DNA of 64,000 nucleotides from Aliivibrio finisterrensis_A. Lineage in GTDB: Bacteria > Pseudomonadota > Gammaproteobacteria > Enterobacterales > Vibrionaceae. The stretch lies in assembly GCF_004167675.1 (NCBI RefSeq), contig NZ_SEZQ01000019.1; one strand, given 5' to 3'. Below, piece after piece: positions 8,229-16,948 of the stretch. The notes beneath the pieces were generated by a model. The model was not told where the DNA came from. It saw only the letters and a list, made by a program, of their open reading frames with translations, and did not search any database. The number at the start of each line of letters is the position of its first letter. The stretch's first letter is position 1. The position numbers and the translations under genes are program-made.

Positions 8229-8582
8229 ATGGATAAGAAAGCATCTCGCATCCGTCGTGCTACACGTGCACGTCGTAAGATTGCTGAACTGTGTGCAACT
8301 CGCCTTGTAGTACACCGTACTCCGCGTCATACGTACGCTCAGGTAATCGCACCAAACGGCTCAGAGGTTATCGCTGCCGCTTCTACTGTAGAAAAGGCAA
8401 TCCGTGAGCAAGTTGGAAACACTAGCAACAAAGCTGCTGCTCAAGCAATTGGTAAATTAATTGCAGAGCGCGCTATCGAAAAAGGCATTACTAATGTTGC
8501 TTTCGATCGTTCTGGTTTCCAATACCACGGCCGAGTAGCGGCGCTAGCAGATTCTGCTCGCGAAGCTGGTCTGAAATTCTAA
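8229..8582 (+). CDS. rplR: 50S ribosomal protein L18
   Basis: L18, 117 residues, 5S rRNA-binding protein of the central protuberance. It has the arginine-rich N-terminus (MDKKASRIRRATRARRKI) and the C-terminal FDRSGFQYHGRVAALADSAREAGL signature. It is 117 residues as in E. coli. Confidence 0.98.
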   Translation: MDKKASRIRRATRARRKIAELCATRLVVHRTPRHTYAQVIAPNGSEVIAAASTVEKAIREQVGNTSNKAAAQAIGKLIAERAIEKGITNVAFDRSGFQYHGRVAALADSAREAGLKF

Positions 8583-8596
8583 GGTAGGGTTGGAAG

Positions 8597-9097
8597 ATGG
8601 CTAAAGAACAACAACAAGCTACAGATTTGAACGAAAAGCTAATTGCTGTTAACCGTGTTTCTAAAACGGTTAAAGGTGGTCGAATCTTTAGCTTTACTGC
8701 ACTAACAGTTGTTGGTGACGGTAATGGTCGTGTAGGTTTCGGTTACGGCAAAGCTCGTGAAGTACCTGCAGCGATTCAAAAATCAATGGAAAAAGCACGT
8801 CGTAACATGTTTACGATTGCACTTAACGAAGGTACTCTTCACCATTCTGTTAAAGGTCGCCACACTGGTTCAAAAGTGTACATGCAACCTGCTTCAGAAG
8901 GTACAGGTATCATCGCAGGTGGTGCTATGCGTGCAGTACTAGAGGTTGTGGGTGTCCGCAACGTTCTAGCAAAAGCTTACGGCTCTACTAACCCAATCAA
9001 CGTTGTTCGCGCAACGATTGCTGGTTTAAGTAGCGTTAAGTCACCTGAGATGGTAGCTGCTAAGCGTGGTCTAACTGTTGAATCTATTTCGGAGTAA
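8597..9097 (+). CDS. rpsE: 30S ribosomal protein S5
   Basis: S5, 166 residues, important for decoding accuracy. The dsRBD-like N-domain contains GGRIFSFTALTVVGDGNGRV and the GYGKAREVP loop where spectinomycin-resistance changes map in E. coli; the C-domain has NPINVVRATIAGLSS. One residue shorter than the E. coli protein. Confidence 0.98.
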   Translation: MAKEQQQATDLNEKLIAVNRVSKTVKGGRIFSFTALTVVGDGNGRVGFGYGKAREVPAAIQKSMEKARRNMFTIALNEGTLHHSVKGRHTGSKVYMQPASEGTGIIAGGAMRAVLEVVGVRNVLAKAYGSTNPINVVRATIAGLSSVKSPEMVAAKRGLTVESISE

Positions 9098-9102
9098 GTA
9101 CC

Positions 9103-9282
9103 ATGTCTAAAACTATCAAAGTAACTCAGACTAAAAGCTCTATCGGTCGCCTACCTAAGCACATTTTGTGCCTTAAAGGTCTAGGTCTTCGTCGCATCAA
9201 CCATACAGTAGAAATTGAAGATACTCCGTGTAACCGCGGTATGATCAACAAAGTTTACTACATGGTTAAGATTGAGGAGTAA
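9103..9282 (+). CDS. rpmD: 50S ribosomal protein L30
   Basis: L30, 59 residues (MSKTIKVTQTKSSIGRLPKH to VYYMVKIEE), the same length as E. coli L30. It binds 23S rRNA domain II. The ATG at 9103 follows rpsE by only 5 bases, with its Shine-Dalgarno GGAG lying inside the end of rpsE. Two cysteines (HILCLKG and DTPCNRG) are not in E. coli L30 as I recall it. Confidence 0.97.
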   Translation: MSKTIKVTQTKSSIGRLPKHILCLKGLGLRRINHTVEIEDTPCNRGMINKVYYMVKIEE

Positions 9283-9288
9283 TCAGAA

Positions 9289-9723
9289 ATGCGTTTGAAT
9301 ACTCTATCACCGGCTGCTGGCTCTAAACCTTCTAAGAAGCGTGTAGGTCGTGGTATCGGTTCTGGCCTAGGTAAAACTGGTGGCCGTGGTCACAAAGGCC
9401 AAAAATCACGTTCTGGCGGTAAAGTTCGCGTTGGTTTTGAAGGCGGTCAAATGCCTCTGAAACAACGTTTACCTAAATTTGGCTTTACTTCACGTAAGAG
9501 CCTAGTAACTGCAGAAGTTCGTCTAAGCGAACTTGCTAAAGTTGAAGGTAACGTTATCGATCTAAACAGCCTTAAAGCTGCTAACGTAATCACTAAGAAC
9601 ATTGTGTTCGCGAAAGTTGTACTTTCTGGTGAAATCGCTACTGCTGTAACTGTTAAAGGTCTACGCGTAACGAAAGGCGCTAAAGCTGCGATTGAAGCTG
9701 CAGGCGGTAAGATCGAGGAATAA
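9289..9723 (+). CDS. rplO: 50S ribosomal protein L15
   Basis: L15, 144 residues, a late-assembly protein with the glycine/arginine-rich extended N-terminus (GRGIGSGLGKTGGRGHKGQ, about residues 22-40) that threads through 23S rRNA, and a globular C-terminal domain. It begins 6 bases after rpmD and is followed by secY after 20 bases. Confidence 0.98.
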   Translation: MRLNTLSPAAGSKPSKKRVGRGIGSGLGKTGGRGHKGQKSRSGGKVRVGFEGGQMPLKQRLPKFGFTSRKSLVTAEVRLSELAKVEGNVIDLNSLKAANVITKNIVFAKVVLSGEIATAVTVKGLRVTKGAKAAIEAAGGKIEE

Positions 9724-9743
9724 TCCTCGAAGGATGAGGTACA

Positions 9744-11075
9744 ATGGCAAAGAAACCAGGAAAAGAAGTAAGTAGTGCACAGAACGGCCTAGCTGAACTG
9801 AAATCGCGTCTGTTATTTGTTATAGGTGCGCTTTTAGTGTTCCGAGCTGGCTCATTTGTGCCAATTCCTGGGATTGACGCTGCTGTCCTTGCTGATCTTT
9901 TTGAACAGCAACAGGGTACCATCATTGAACTGTTTAACATGTTTTCTGGTGGTGCACTGTCTCGTGCCTCAATTCTTGCTTTAGGTATTATGCCGTATAT
10001 TTCGGCATCTATCGTTGTTCAGCTGTTAACAGTTGTACATCCACCTCTAGCAGAGTTGAAAAAAGAAGGTGAGTCTGGTCGTCGTAAGATTAACCAGTAC
10101 ACACGTTATGGCACCTTGGTGCTGGCTACATTCCAAGCAATTGGTATTGCAACCGGTCTACCAAGCATGATTCCAGGGTTAGTTACTAACCCTGACATGA
10201 TGTTCTATCTGACAGCTACAGTAAGTTTAGTAACTGGTACCATGTTCTTAATGTGGTTAGGTGAACAAATTACTGAGCGTGGCATTGGTAACGGTATATC
10301 TTTGATTATTTTCACAGGTATCGTTGCTGGTTTACCACCGGCTATCGGAGAAACGATTCAGCAGGCGCGTCAAGGTGAACTGCACGTGCTTCTTCTATTA
10401 CTAATTGCAGTTTTATCATTTGCAGTTATCTACTTTGTAGTGTTCATGGAGCGTGGTCAACGTCGTATCGTCGTTAACTATGCGAAGCGTCAGCAAGGCC
10501 GTAAGGTATTTGCAGCTCAAAGTACTCACCTTCCATTAAAAATAAATATGGCTGGTGTGATTCCTGCAATTTTTGCATCAAGTATTATACTATTCCCTGG
10601 GACATTGGCTCAGTGGTTTGGTGGTAATGGTGAAGGAACATTCGGTTGGTTAACTGATGTTTCCATGGCGTTAAGCCCTGGTCAGCCGTTATATGTAATG
10701 CTTTATGCAGCAGCAATTATCTTCTTCTGTTTCTTCTATACAGCGTTGGTGTTTAACCCGCGTGAAACAGCAGATAACTTGAAGAAGTCTGGTGCATTCG
10801 TACCCGGAATCCGCCCAGGTGAACAGACTACGAAATATATTGATAAAGTAATGACTCGTCTAACCTTAGCTGGTGCGATGTATATCACCTTTATCTGTCT
10901 GATTCCCGAGTTTATGATGATAGCTTGGAACGTACGCTTCTATTTTGGCGGTACTTCCCTACTAATCGTAGTTGTTGTTATCATGGACTTTATGGCACAG
11001 GTTCAGACTCATCTGATGTCTCAACAGTATGAGTCCGTGTTGAAGAAGGCCAATCTGAAAGGCTACGGCCGTTAA
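9744..11075 (+). CDS. secY: Preprotein translocase channel SecY
   Basis: SecY, 443 residues, the ten-helix pore of the SecYEG translocon in the inner membrane. The first transmembrane helix (LLFVIGALLVFRAGSFVPIPG) includes the conserved G-S-F-V-P-I-P-G-I-D segment; the plug follows, and the cytosolic C5 loop carries PRETADNLKKSGAFVPGIRPGEQT. As in most bacteria it sits between rplO and rpmJ and is coupled to ribosomal protein synthesis through the spc operon. Confidence 0.98.
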   Translation: MAKKPGKEVSSAQNGLAELKSRLLFVIGALLVFRAGSFVPIPGIDAAVLADLFEQQQGTIIELFNMFSGGALSRASILALGIMPYISASIVVQLLTVVHPPLAELKKEGESGRRKINQYTRYGTLVLATFQAIGIATGLPSMIPGLVTNPDMMFYLTATVSLVTGTMFLMWLGEQITERGIGNGISLIIFTGIVAGLPPAIGETIQQARQGELHVLLLLLIAVLSFAVIYFVVFMERGQRRIVVNYAKRQQGRKVFAAQSTHLPLKINMAGVIPAIFASSIILFPGTLAQWFGGNGEGTFGWLTDVSMALSPGQPLYVMLYAAAIIFFCFFYTALVFNPRETADNLKKSGAFVPGIRPGEQTTKYIDKVMTRLTLAGAMYITFICLIPEFMMIAWNVRFYFGGTSLLIVVVVIMDFMAQVQTHLMSQQYESVLKKANLKGYGR

Positions 11076-11105
11076 TTTCAGATTCCAATTTTACGGAGTT
11101 TAGCA

Positions 11106-11219
11106 ATGAAAGTTCGTGCTTCCGTTAAAAAAATCTGCCGCAACTGTAAAGTTATTAAGCGCAACGGTGTTGTGCGTGTAATTTGCGTTGAACCAAAGCA
11201 TAAGCAACGCCAAGGTTAA
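11106..11219 (+). CDS. rpmJ: 50S ribosomal protein L36 (zinc form)
   Basis: L36, 37 residues starting MKVRASVKKICRNCKVIKRN. Cysteines 11, 14 and 27 and histidine 32 make the C-x2-C...C-x4-H zinc ribbon, so this is the zinc-containing type; many bacteria also carry a zinc-free paralogue made under zinc starvation, which is relevant because a Zur gene lies at 62679. It ends the spc operon. Confidence 0.97.
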   Translation: MKVRASVKKICRNCKVIKRNGVVRVICVEPKHKQRQG

Positions 11220-11250
11220 TTAGCAGAAATTTTTACTTGATATATTAAGT

Positions 11251-11283
11251 TAGGCCGAGTATTATTCTCGGCCTACCTTTTGT
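11251..11283 (+). terminator. Hairpin between spc and alpha operons
   Basis: A perfect 9-bp stem TAGGCCGAG (11251-11259) with CTCGGCCTA (11267-11275), followed by a broken T tract (CCTTTTGTG). It may be a weak terminator or a processing site that lets part of the spc transcript run into the alpha genes, which lack an obvious promoter of their own. Confidence 0.55.
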
Positions 11284-11289
11284 GTGCAA

Positions 11290-11380
11290 AAGAAGTAGTT
11301 ATAGTCGCAACGTATCCTCAACGGGCTTTGTTGCGGCTCTTCTTAAGAAAAAGTACTAGGAGTGAATAGTGGCCCGTATA
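11290..11380 (+). promoter_or_regulatory. Alpha operon leader, probable S4 control RNA
   Basis: The 149 bases between rpmJ and rpsM contain CGCAAC (11306-11311) pairing with GTTGCG (11330-11335), followed by an A-rich linker and AGGAG before the GTG start of rpsM. In E. coli S4 represses the operon by trapping a pseudoknot that spans this leader and the rpsM start. Position and the GTG start agree with that; I have not proved the pseudoknot by eye. Confidence 0.55.
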
Positions 11381-11725
11381 GCAGGCATTAACATTCCTGA
11401 TCATAAACATGCAGTAATCGCTTTAACAGCGATCTACGGAATCGGTAAGACTCGCTCTCAAGCTATTTTAGCTGAAGTGGGTATTGCTGAAAATGTTAAG
11501 ATCAGTGAACTGAATGATGAGCAGATTGATATTCTGCGTGATGGTGTTGCCAAATACACTGTAGAAGGCGATCTACGTCGTGAAGTATCGATGAACATCA
11601 AGCGTCTAATGGACCTTGGTTGTTATCGTGGTCTTCGTCACCGTCGCAGTCTACCGTTACGTGGACAGCGTACTAAAACCAACGCACGTACCCGTAAAGG
11701 TCCGCGCAAGCCGATCAAAAAATAA
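11369..11725 (+). CDS. rpsM: 30S ribosomal protein S13
   Basis: S13, 118 residues, starting at GTG (MARIAGINIPDHKHAVIAL). It bridges to the 50S subunit (B1) and contacts P-site tRNA through its basic tail (RGQRTKTNARTRKGPRKPIKK region). The helix-hairpin-helix IYGIGKTRSQ is present. It is the first gene of the alpha operon; AGGAG lies just before the GTG. Confidence 0.98.
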   Translation: MARIAGINIPDHKHAVIALTAIYGIGKTRSQAILAEVGIAENVKISELNDEQIDILRDGVAKYTVEGDLRREVSMNIKRLMDLGCYRGLRHRRSLPLRGQRTKTNARTRKGPRKPIKK

Positions 11726-11746
11726 TCGGATAAGGTAGAGAGTACA

Positions 11747-12136
11747 ATGGCAAAACAACCTACTCGCGCTCGTAAGCGCGTTCGCAAGCAAGTAGCGGAT
11801 GGCGTAGCGCACATCCATGCTTCTTTCAACAACACAATCGTAACCATTACTGACCGTCAAGGTAACGCACTAGCTTGGGCTACTGCAGGTGGTTCTGGTT
11901 TCCGTGGTTCTCGTAAATCTACGCCGTTCGCTGCACAAGTTGCTGCTGAGCGTTGTGGTGAAATGGCCAAAGAATATGGCGTTAAGAACCTTGAAGTTAT
12001 GGTTAAGGGCCCTGGTCCTGGTCGTGAGTCAACTATCCGTGCATTAAACGCTGCTGGATACCGCATCACAAATATTGTTGATGCTACTCCGATCCCTCAT
12101 AACGGTTGTCGTCCACCTAAGAAACGTCGCGTTTAA
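11747..12136 (+). CDS. rpsK: 30S ribosomal protein S11
   Basis: S11, 129 residues, on the 30S platform near the Shine-Dalgarno helix. It has the conserved HIHASFNNTIVTITDRQGN segment and the C-terminal IPHNGCRPPKKRRV motif, whose asparagine-glycine is a known isoaspartate site in E. coli S11. Confidence 0.98.
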   Translation: MAKQPTRARKRVRKQVADGVAHIHASFNNTIVTITDRQGNALAWATAGGSGFRGSRKSTPFAAQVAAERCGEMAKEYGVKNLEVMVKGPGPGRESTIRALNAAGYRITNIVDATPIPHNGCRPPKKRRV

Positions 12137-12167
12137 GTTTCGTTTCTAGGAATATTGGAGAAAGAAC

Positions 12168-12788
12168 ATGGCAAGATATTTGGGTCCTAAGCTGAAGCTT
12201 AGCCGTCGCGAAGGCACAGATTTATTCCTTAAATCTGGTGTACGTGCGATCGATACCAAGTGTAAAATTGATAACGCTCCAGGTGTACACGGCGCTCGTC
12301 GCGGTCGTCTATCTGAGTACGGCGTTCAGCTTCGTGAGAAGCAAAAAGTTCGTCGTATGTACGGCGTTTTAGAAAAACAATTCCGTAACTACTACAAAGA
12401 TGCTGCTCGTATTAAAGGCAACACAGGTGAAAACCTACTTCAACTTCTTGAAGGTCGTCTAGATAACGTAGTTTACCGTATGGGTTTTGGCGCTACACGT
12501 GCTGAATCTCGTCAACTAGTTAGCCATAAGTCTATTCTAGTTAATGGTAAAGTAGTTAACGTTCCTTCTTTCAAAGTTGCGGCGAACGATGTTGTTTCTA
12601 TTCGTGAAAAAGCTAAACAGCAATCACGTATTAAAGCTGCTCTAGAAGTTGCTGAACAACGCGAAAAACCAACTTGGATTGAAGTAGATGCTGGCAAAAT
12701 GGAAGGTACGTTTAAGCGTCTTCCTGAACGTTCTGATTTGTCTGCCGACATCAACGAACACTTGATCGTCGAGCTTTACTCTAAGTAA
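12168..12788 (+). CDS. rpsD: 30S ribosomal protein S4
   Basis: S4, 206 residues, primary 16S rRNA binder and part of the mRNA entry helicase; in E. coli it represses the alpha operon. The N-terminal part carries a single cysteine (DTKCK), so no zinc knuckle. The S4 RNA-binding domain (LDNVVYRMGFGATRAESRQL onward, about residues 96-160) is intact. Confidence 0.98.
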   Translation: MARYLGPKLKLSRREGTDLFLKSGVRAIDTKCKIDNAPGVHGARRGRLSEYGVQLREKQKVRRMYGVLEKQFRNYYKDAARIKGNTGENLLQLLEGRLDNVVYRMGFGATRAESRQLVSHKSILVNGKVVNVPSFKVAANDVVSIREKAKQQSRIKAALEVAEQREKPTWIEVDAGKMEGTFKRLPERSDLSADINEHLIVELYSK

Positions 12789-12811
12789 GGCTTAAATAAA
12801 GAGAGGACACA

Positions 12812-13801
12812 ATGCAGGGTTCTGTAACAGAATTTCTAAAGCCGCGTCTTGTTGACATTGAACAAGTTAGCATGACTCACGCAAAAGTAACTCTTGAGCC
12901 GTTAGAGCGTGGTTTCGGCCACACTCTAGGTAACGCTCTACGTCGTATTTTACTATCTTCAATGCCGGGTTGTGCCGTAACTGAAGTAGAAATCGAAGGC
13001 GTATTACATGAGTACAGCACCAAAGAAGGTGTTCAGGAAGATATCCTTGAAATCCTTCTAAACCTTAAAGGCCTTGCCGTTAAGGTTGAGGGTAAAGATG
13101 AAGTTATCATTACTCTTAACAAGTCTGGTGCAGGCCCTGTTGTTGCAGGTGACATCACCCATGATGGTGATGTTGAGATTGCGAACCCAGAGCATGTAAT
13201 CTGCCACTTAACTGATGACAATGCTGAAATCAGCATGAGAATCAAGGTAGAGCGTGGTCGCGGCTATGTACCGTCAACAGCGCGTATCCATACTGAAGAA
13301 GATGAGCGTCCAATTGGTCGTCTGCTTATCGATGCAACTTACAGCCCAGTAGATAAAATTTCTTACTCGGTTGAAGCGGCACGTGTTGAGCAACGTACTG
13401 ACTTAGACAAGCTTGTTATCGATATGGAAACAAATGGTACGCTTGATCCTGAGGAAGCTATCCGTCGTGCAGCTACAATTTTAGCTGAGCAACTGGATGC
13501 ATTTGTAGATCTTCGTGATGTACGAGTTCCTGAAGAGAAAGAAGAAAAGCCAGAGTTCGATCCGATCCTACTGCGTCCTGTAGACGATCTTGAACTAACG
13601 GTTCGCTCTGCTAACTGTTTGAAAGCAGAAGCGATTCACTACATTGGTGATCTGGTGCAGCGCACTGAGGTTGAGCTACTTAAAACGCCAAACCTTGGTA
13701 AGAAGTCTTTAACTGAAATTAAAGATGTTCTAGCTTCACGTGGTCTTTCTTTAGGCATGCGCCTAGAGAACTGGCCACCAGCGTCTATCGCTGAAGATTA
13801 A
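12812..13801 (+). CDS. rpoA: RNA polymerase alpha subunit
   Basis: Alpha subunit, 329 residues, the same length as in E. coli. The N-terminal domain (to about 235) dimerises and nucleates beta and beta-prime assembly; the C-terminal domain (about 249-329) binds UP-element DNA and activators. Arginine 265, in TVRSANCLKAEA, is the main DNA contact and is present. It sits between rpsD and rplQ as in other proteobacteria. Confidence 0.99.
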   Translation: MQGSVTEFLKPRLVDIEQVSMTHAKVTLEPLERGFGHTLGNALRRILLSSMPGCAVTEVEIEGVLHEYSTKEGVQEDILEILLNLKGLAVKVEGKDEVIITLNKSGAGPVVAGDITHDGDVEIANPEHVICHLTDDNAEISMRIKVERGRGYVPSTARIHTEEDERPIGRLLIDATYSPVDKISYSVEAARVEQRTDLDKLVIDMETNGTLDPEEAIRRAATILAEQLDAFVDLRDVRVPEEKEEKPEFDPILLRPVDDLELTVRSANCLKAEAIHYIGDLVQRTEVELLKTPNLGKKSLTEIKDVLASRGLSLGMRLENWPPASIAED

Positions 13802-13837
13802 TCAGTTCACTAATTATCTAGTTAGAAGGATTAGGTC

Positions 13838-14218
13838 ATGCGCCATCGTAAGAGTGGTCGTCAACTCAACCGCAACAGCAGCCACCGTAAAGCTATGTTT
13901 AGCAATATGGCTTGCTCTTTGGTTCGTCACGAGATTATCAAGACGACTGTACCAAAAGCAAAAGAGCTTCGCCGTGTAGTTGAGCCTTTGATTACATTAG
14001 CTAAGATTGACAGTGTTGCTAACCGTCGTCTTGCATTTGCTCGCACTCGTGATAACGAAGTTGTAGCAAAACTATTTACCGAGTTAGGTCCACGCTTTGC
14101 ACAACGTGCTGGTGGTTACACTCGTATTCTGAAGTGCGGTTTCCGTGCAGGTGATAAAGCGCCAATGGCTTACATTGAGCTTGTAGATCGCCCAGAAGTA
14201 GAAGCTGCAGCTGAGTAA
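13838..14218 (+). CDS. rplQ: 50S ribosomal protein L17
   Basis: L17, 126 residues starting MRHRKSGRQLNRNSSHRKAM, close to the tunnel exit. The YTRILKCGFRAGDKAPMAYIEL motif marks the C-terminal half. It is the last gene of the alpha operon and is followed after 20 bases by a strong terminator. Confidence 0.98.
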   Translation: MRHRKSGRQLNRNSSHRKAMFSNMACSLVRHEIIKTTVPKAKELRRVVEPLITLAKIDSVANRRLAFARTRDNEVVAKLFTELGPRFAQRAGGYTRILKCGFRAGDKAPMAYIELVDRPEVEAAAE

Positions 14219-14235
14219 TCAGAAGTAGTTTCAAG

Positions 14236-14267
14236 AAAAAACCGAGTCCTAGGACTCGGTTTTTTTG
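14236..14267 (+). terminator. Terminator of the alpha operon
   Basis: A 20-base perfect palindrome at 14241-14260 (8-bp stem with loop CTAG) flanked by A5 and followed by T7. A textbook intrinsic terminator, potentially bidirectional. Confidence 0.95.
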
Positions 14268-14370
14268 TTTCTGTACTATTGTATTTCGGTTATATTCTTC
14301 GTTATTCCGATTTAATACCAATGTAACTAATTAGGTCGTCTATTTATTACGTAGTAAAATCACTTAAGAG

Positions 14371-14406
14371 TAATACCAACCCACATAAGTATTTGATCAT
14401 TCTTGC
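14371..14406. repeat. Dispersed repeat fragment overlapping the fbp 3' end
   Basis: Bases 14383-14406 are identical, over 24 bases, to 25106-25129. The match extends to 14371-14406 with a few mismatches (both start TAATAC). The other copy is the left half of a MITE-like element. Here the repeat runs into fbp and contributes its stop codon and last two codons. A further TAATACCAA occurs at about 14311, in the same orientation. Confidence 0.75.
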
Positions 14407-15407
14407 CATTCATCAAGAAAATCTTGAACCTTATCTACCATATTGCTTGAGCCAACGAAGAAAGGTACACGTTGATGTAATTCTGTTGGTTTAATATCTA
14501 GAATACGTTGTTCACCATCTGTCGCTTTACCTCCTGCCTCTTCAATCAACATTGCCATAGGGTTGCATTCATAGAGTAGTCGTAGCTTTCCATTTGGGTA
14601 AGCTTGAGTGCTTGGGTAAAGATAAATGCCGCCTTTTAATAAATTTCTATGGAAGTCAGCAACTAAAGAACCAATATAACGAGATGTATATGGTCGATTA
14701 TCTTCAGGCTTCATTTCTTGGCAGTATTTTAAGTATTGTTTAATCCCTTCAGGAAAACGGATGTAATTTCCTTCGTTGATAGAATAAATATTACCATCTT
14801 TAGGGATCTTCATATCTTCATGAGATAAACAGAAAACACCAAGTGATGGATCATAGGTAAAACCATGAACGCCATTTCCTGTGCTATAAACCAACATGGT
14901 TGATGAACCATAAATAATATAGCCTGCAGCAACTTGTTGGTTTCCTGGTTGTAGGAAATCTTCTTCTGTAGGAGGTGTACCCATCGGTGAAATACGACGA
15001 TAAATAGAGAAAATAGTCCCTACAGATACGTTAACATCAATATTTGATGACCCATCTAGTGGGTCCATCAATACCACGTATTTAGCGTCTTTATTTAATG
15101 CTTTATTAAAGGCAACGGCTTCATCTTCTTCTTCACTAGCGACACCACAGACTTGCCCTCTATTTTCTAATGCTGCCTTGAATTTATCATTGGCGTAAAG
15201 ATCGAGCTTTTGTTGTTGTTCCCCTTGAATATTTTCTTCACCCGAAGCGCCAGTGATATCAACCAGTCCCGCCTTGTTTATCTCACGGTTTACAATTTTA
15301 GCAGCCAATTTAATTGAACCAATAAGGGAAGATAACTCTCCACTTGCATGAGGGAAGTCATGTTGTTTGGCAACAATAAATTCACCGAGGGTTCTTATTT
15401 CAGACAT
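14397..15407 (-). CDS. fbp: Fructose-1,6-bisphosphatase class I
   Basis: FBPase, 336 residues, removes the 1-phosphate from fructose-1,6-bisphosphate in gluconeogenesis. The metal/substrate loop DPLDGSSN is at residues 115-122, and the allosteric N-terminal part is standard. AAGGAAT lies before the ATG (15407). The C-terminus (DFLDEWQE) ends inside a repeat fragment: the last Q, E and the TGA come from it, making the protein a few residues longer than E. coli Fbp. It is divergent from mpl across a 185-base gap. Confidence 0.97.
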   Translation of the reverse strand: MSEIRTLGEFIVAKQHDFPHASGELSSLIGSIKLAAKIVNREINKAGLVDITGASGEENIQGEQQQKLDLYANDKFKAALENRGQVCGVASEEEDEAVAFNKALNKDAKYVVLMDPLDGSSNIDVNVSVGTIFSIYRRISPMGTPPTEEDFLQPGNQQVAAGYIIYGSSTMLVYSTGNGVHGFTYDPSLGVFCLSHEDMKIPKDGNIYSINEGNYIRFPEGIKQYLKYCQEMKPEDNRPYTSRYIGSLVADFHRNLLKGGIYLYPSTQAYPNGKLRLLYECNPMAMLIEEAGGKATDGEQRILDIKPTELHQRVPFFVGSSNMVDKVQDFLDEWQE

Positions 15408-15592
15408 AGTTATTCCTTTAATTCTCTGTTATTAGATATCAATGCTAAGTAGGGTTAGGTACTGATTTATTTTTACAGTAGTTGTGTTACTGTTTGCTGT
15501 AATTCATTCTATAGCATAGAACTTTTTAAGAGTATTGAAGTAACTTTGAATTGAGGTTGCTTACTAATTTAATAAATAAGACGGTTGTAATT

Positions 15593-16948
15593 ATGCATAT
15601 TCATATCCTTGGTATCTGTGGCACCTTCATGGGAGGCGCTGCAACATTAGCCCGTCAGCTTGGGCATAAAGTCACTGGGTGCGATGCTAACGTTTATCCT
15701 CCAATGAGCACGTTATTAGAATCTCAAGGCATTGAGATTATCCAAGGATTTGAACCGAGTCAGTTAGACCCCGCGCCAGACCTAGTGGTAATTGGTAATG
15801 CAATGAGCCGTGGAAATCCATGTGTAGAGTATGTCTTAGATAAGAACCTGAAATACACCTCTGGTCCACAATGGTTACAAGAGTTTTTGTTGCAAGATCG
15901 CTGGGTGATGGCGGTTGCTGGTACTCATGGTAAAACAACAACGGCGAGTATGTTGACATGGGTGCTTGAAGAGTGTGGTTATAAACCAGGCTTTTTAGTC
16001 GGTGGCGTGCTTGGTAACTTCGGAGAGTCGGCTCGATTAGGCGAAAGCATGTTTTTTGTGGTCGAAGCAGATGAATATGACAGTGCTTTTTTTGATAAGC
16101 GTTCTAAGTTTGTGCATTACCGTCCACGTACGCTTGTATTGAATAATCTAGAGTTTGATCATGCGGATATCTTTGATGATCTTGCTGCTATTCAGCGCCA
16201 ATTTCATCATTTAATTCGAACGGTTCCAAGTACAGGCCGTATTTTTGCACCAAAACAAGATAAACCACTTGAGCAAGTATTAGAGCTGGGGTGCTGGAGT
16301 GAGCTTGAATTTACAGGCGAAGATGGTCAGTGGAAGGCAATAAAGCTAGAAAAAGATGGCAGTGTATTTGACGTTTATTTTGAAGGCGAGAAAGTTGGAC
16401 AAGTTAATTGGGATTTAGTCGGTGATCATAATGTCAGTAATGCATTGATGGTTATCGCTTCTGCTCGCCATGTTGGTGTTACTCCTGATTTAGCCTGTGA
16501 AGCGTTAGGTAAGTTTATTAATACTAAACGTCGTCTAGAGTTTAAAGGTGAGGTTAATGGGGTGACGGTTTATGATGATTTTGCTCATCACCCAACAGCG
16601 ATTGATCTAACGCTAGGTGGCCTACGTAATAAAGTGGGTGATAAGAAGATTATCGCGGTATTAGAGCCACGTTCAAGTACCATGAAACTCGGTGTACACA
16701 AAGATACATTAGCGGCCTCTTTACATGCGGCTGATGCGGTTTATCTTTTTCAACCAGACAATATTTCTTGGTCTGTTGATGAGGTTGCACAACAATGCGC
16801 TCAACCTGCTTATACCCATAATAACATCGATACTTTTGTTGATATGATTGTGGCCGAAGCACAGCCGGGCGATCAAATATTGGTAATGAGTAACGGTGGT
16901 TTTGAGGGCATTCACGGAAAATTACTTGAGAAGTTAAACCAACAATGA
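15593..16948 (+). CDS. mpl: UDP-MurNAc tripeptide ligase (murein recycling)
   Basis: Mpl, 451 residues, joins recycled L-Ala-gamma-D-Glu-meso-DAP tripeptide to UDP-MurNAc in the cytosol. It starts MHIHILGICGTFMGGAATLA like E. coli Mpl, with the Mur-ligase ATP loop GTHGKTTT at residues 110-117 and the later DDFAHHPTAI motif. The frame is open from a TTG at 15551, but the ATG at 15593 fits the family. The stop overlaps the ubiX start by four bases (ATGA). Confidence 0.96.
   Translation: MHIHILGICGTFMGGAATLARQLGHKVTGCDANVYPPMSTLLESQGIEIIQGFEPSQLDPAPDLVVIGNAMSRGNPCVEYVLDKNLKYTSGPQWLQEFLLQDRWVMAVAGTHGKTTTASMLTWVLEECGYKPGFLVGGVLGNFGESARLGESMFFVVEADEYDSAFFDKRSKFVHYRPRTLVLNNLEFDHADIFDDLAAIQRQFHHLIRTVPSTGRIFAPKQDKPLEQVLELGCWSELEFTGEDGQWKAIKLEKDGSVFDVYFEGEKVGQVNWDLVGDHNVSNALMVIASARHVGVTPDLACEALGKFINTKRRLEFKGEVNGVTVYDDFAHHPTAIDLTLGGLRNKVGDKKIIAVLEPRSSTMKLGVHKDTLAASLHAADAVYLFQPDNISWSVDEVAQQCAQPAYTHNNIDTFVDMIVAEAQPGDQILVMSNGGFEGIHGKLLEKLNQQ

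Noticed and set aside
14311..14371. A second complete MITE ending at the fbp repeat
   Set aside because: The two TAATACCAA copies are in the same orientation, so they do not form inverted ends; only the fragment at 14371-14406 is supported.
15408..15592. Promoters in the fbp/mpl divergent gap
   Set aside because: Only poor matches such as TTGTGT and TATAGC with wrong spacing; not supportable by eye.
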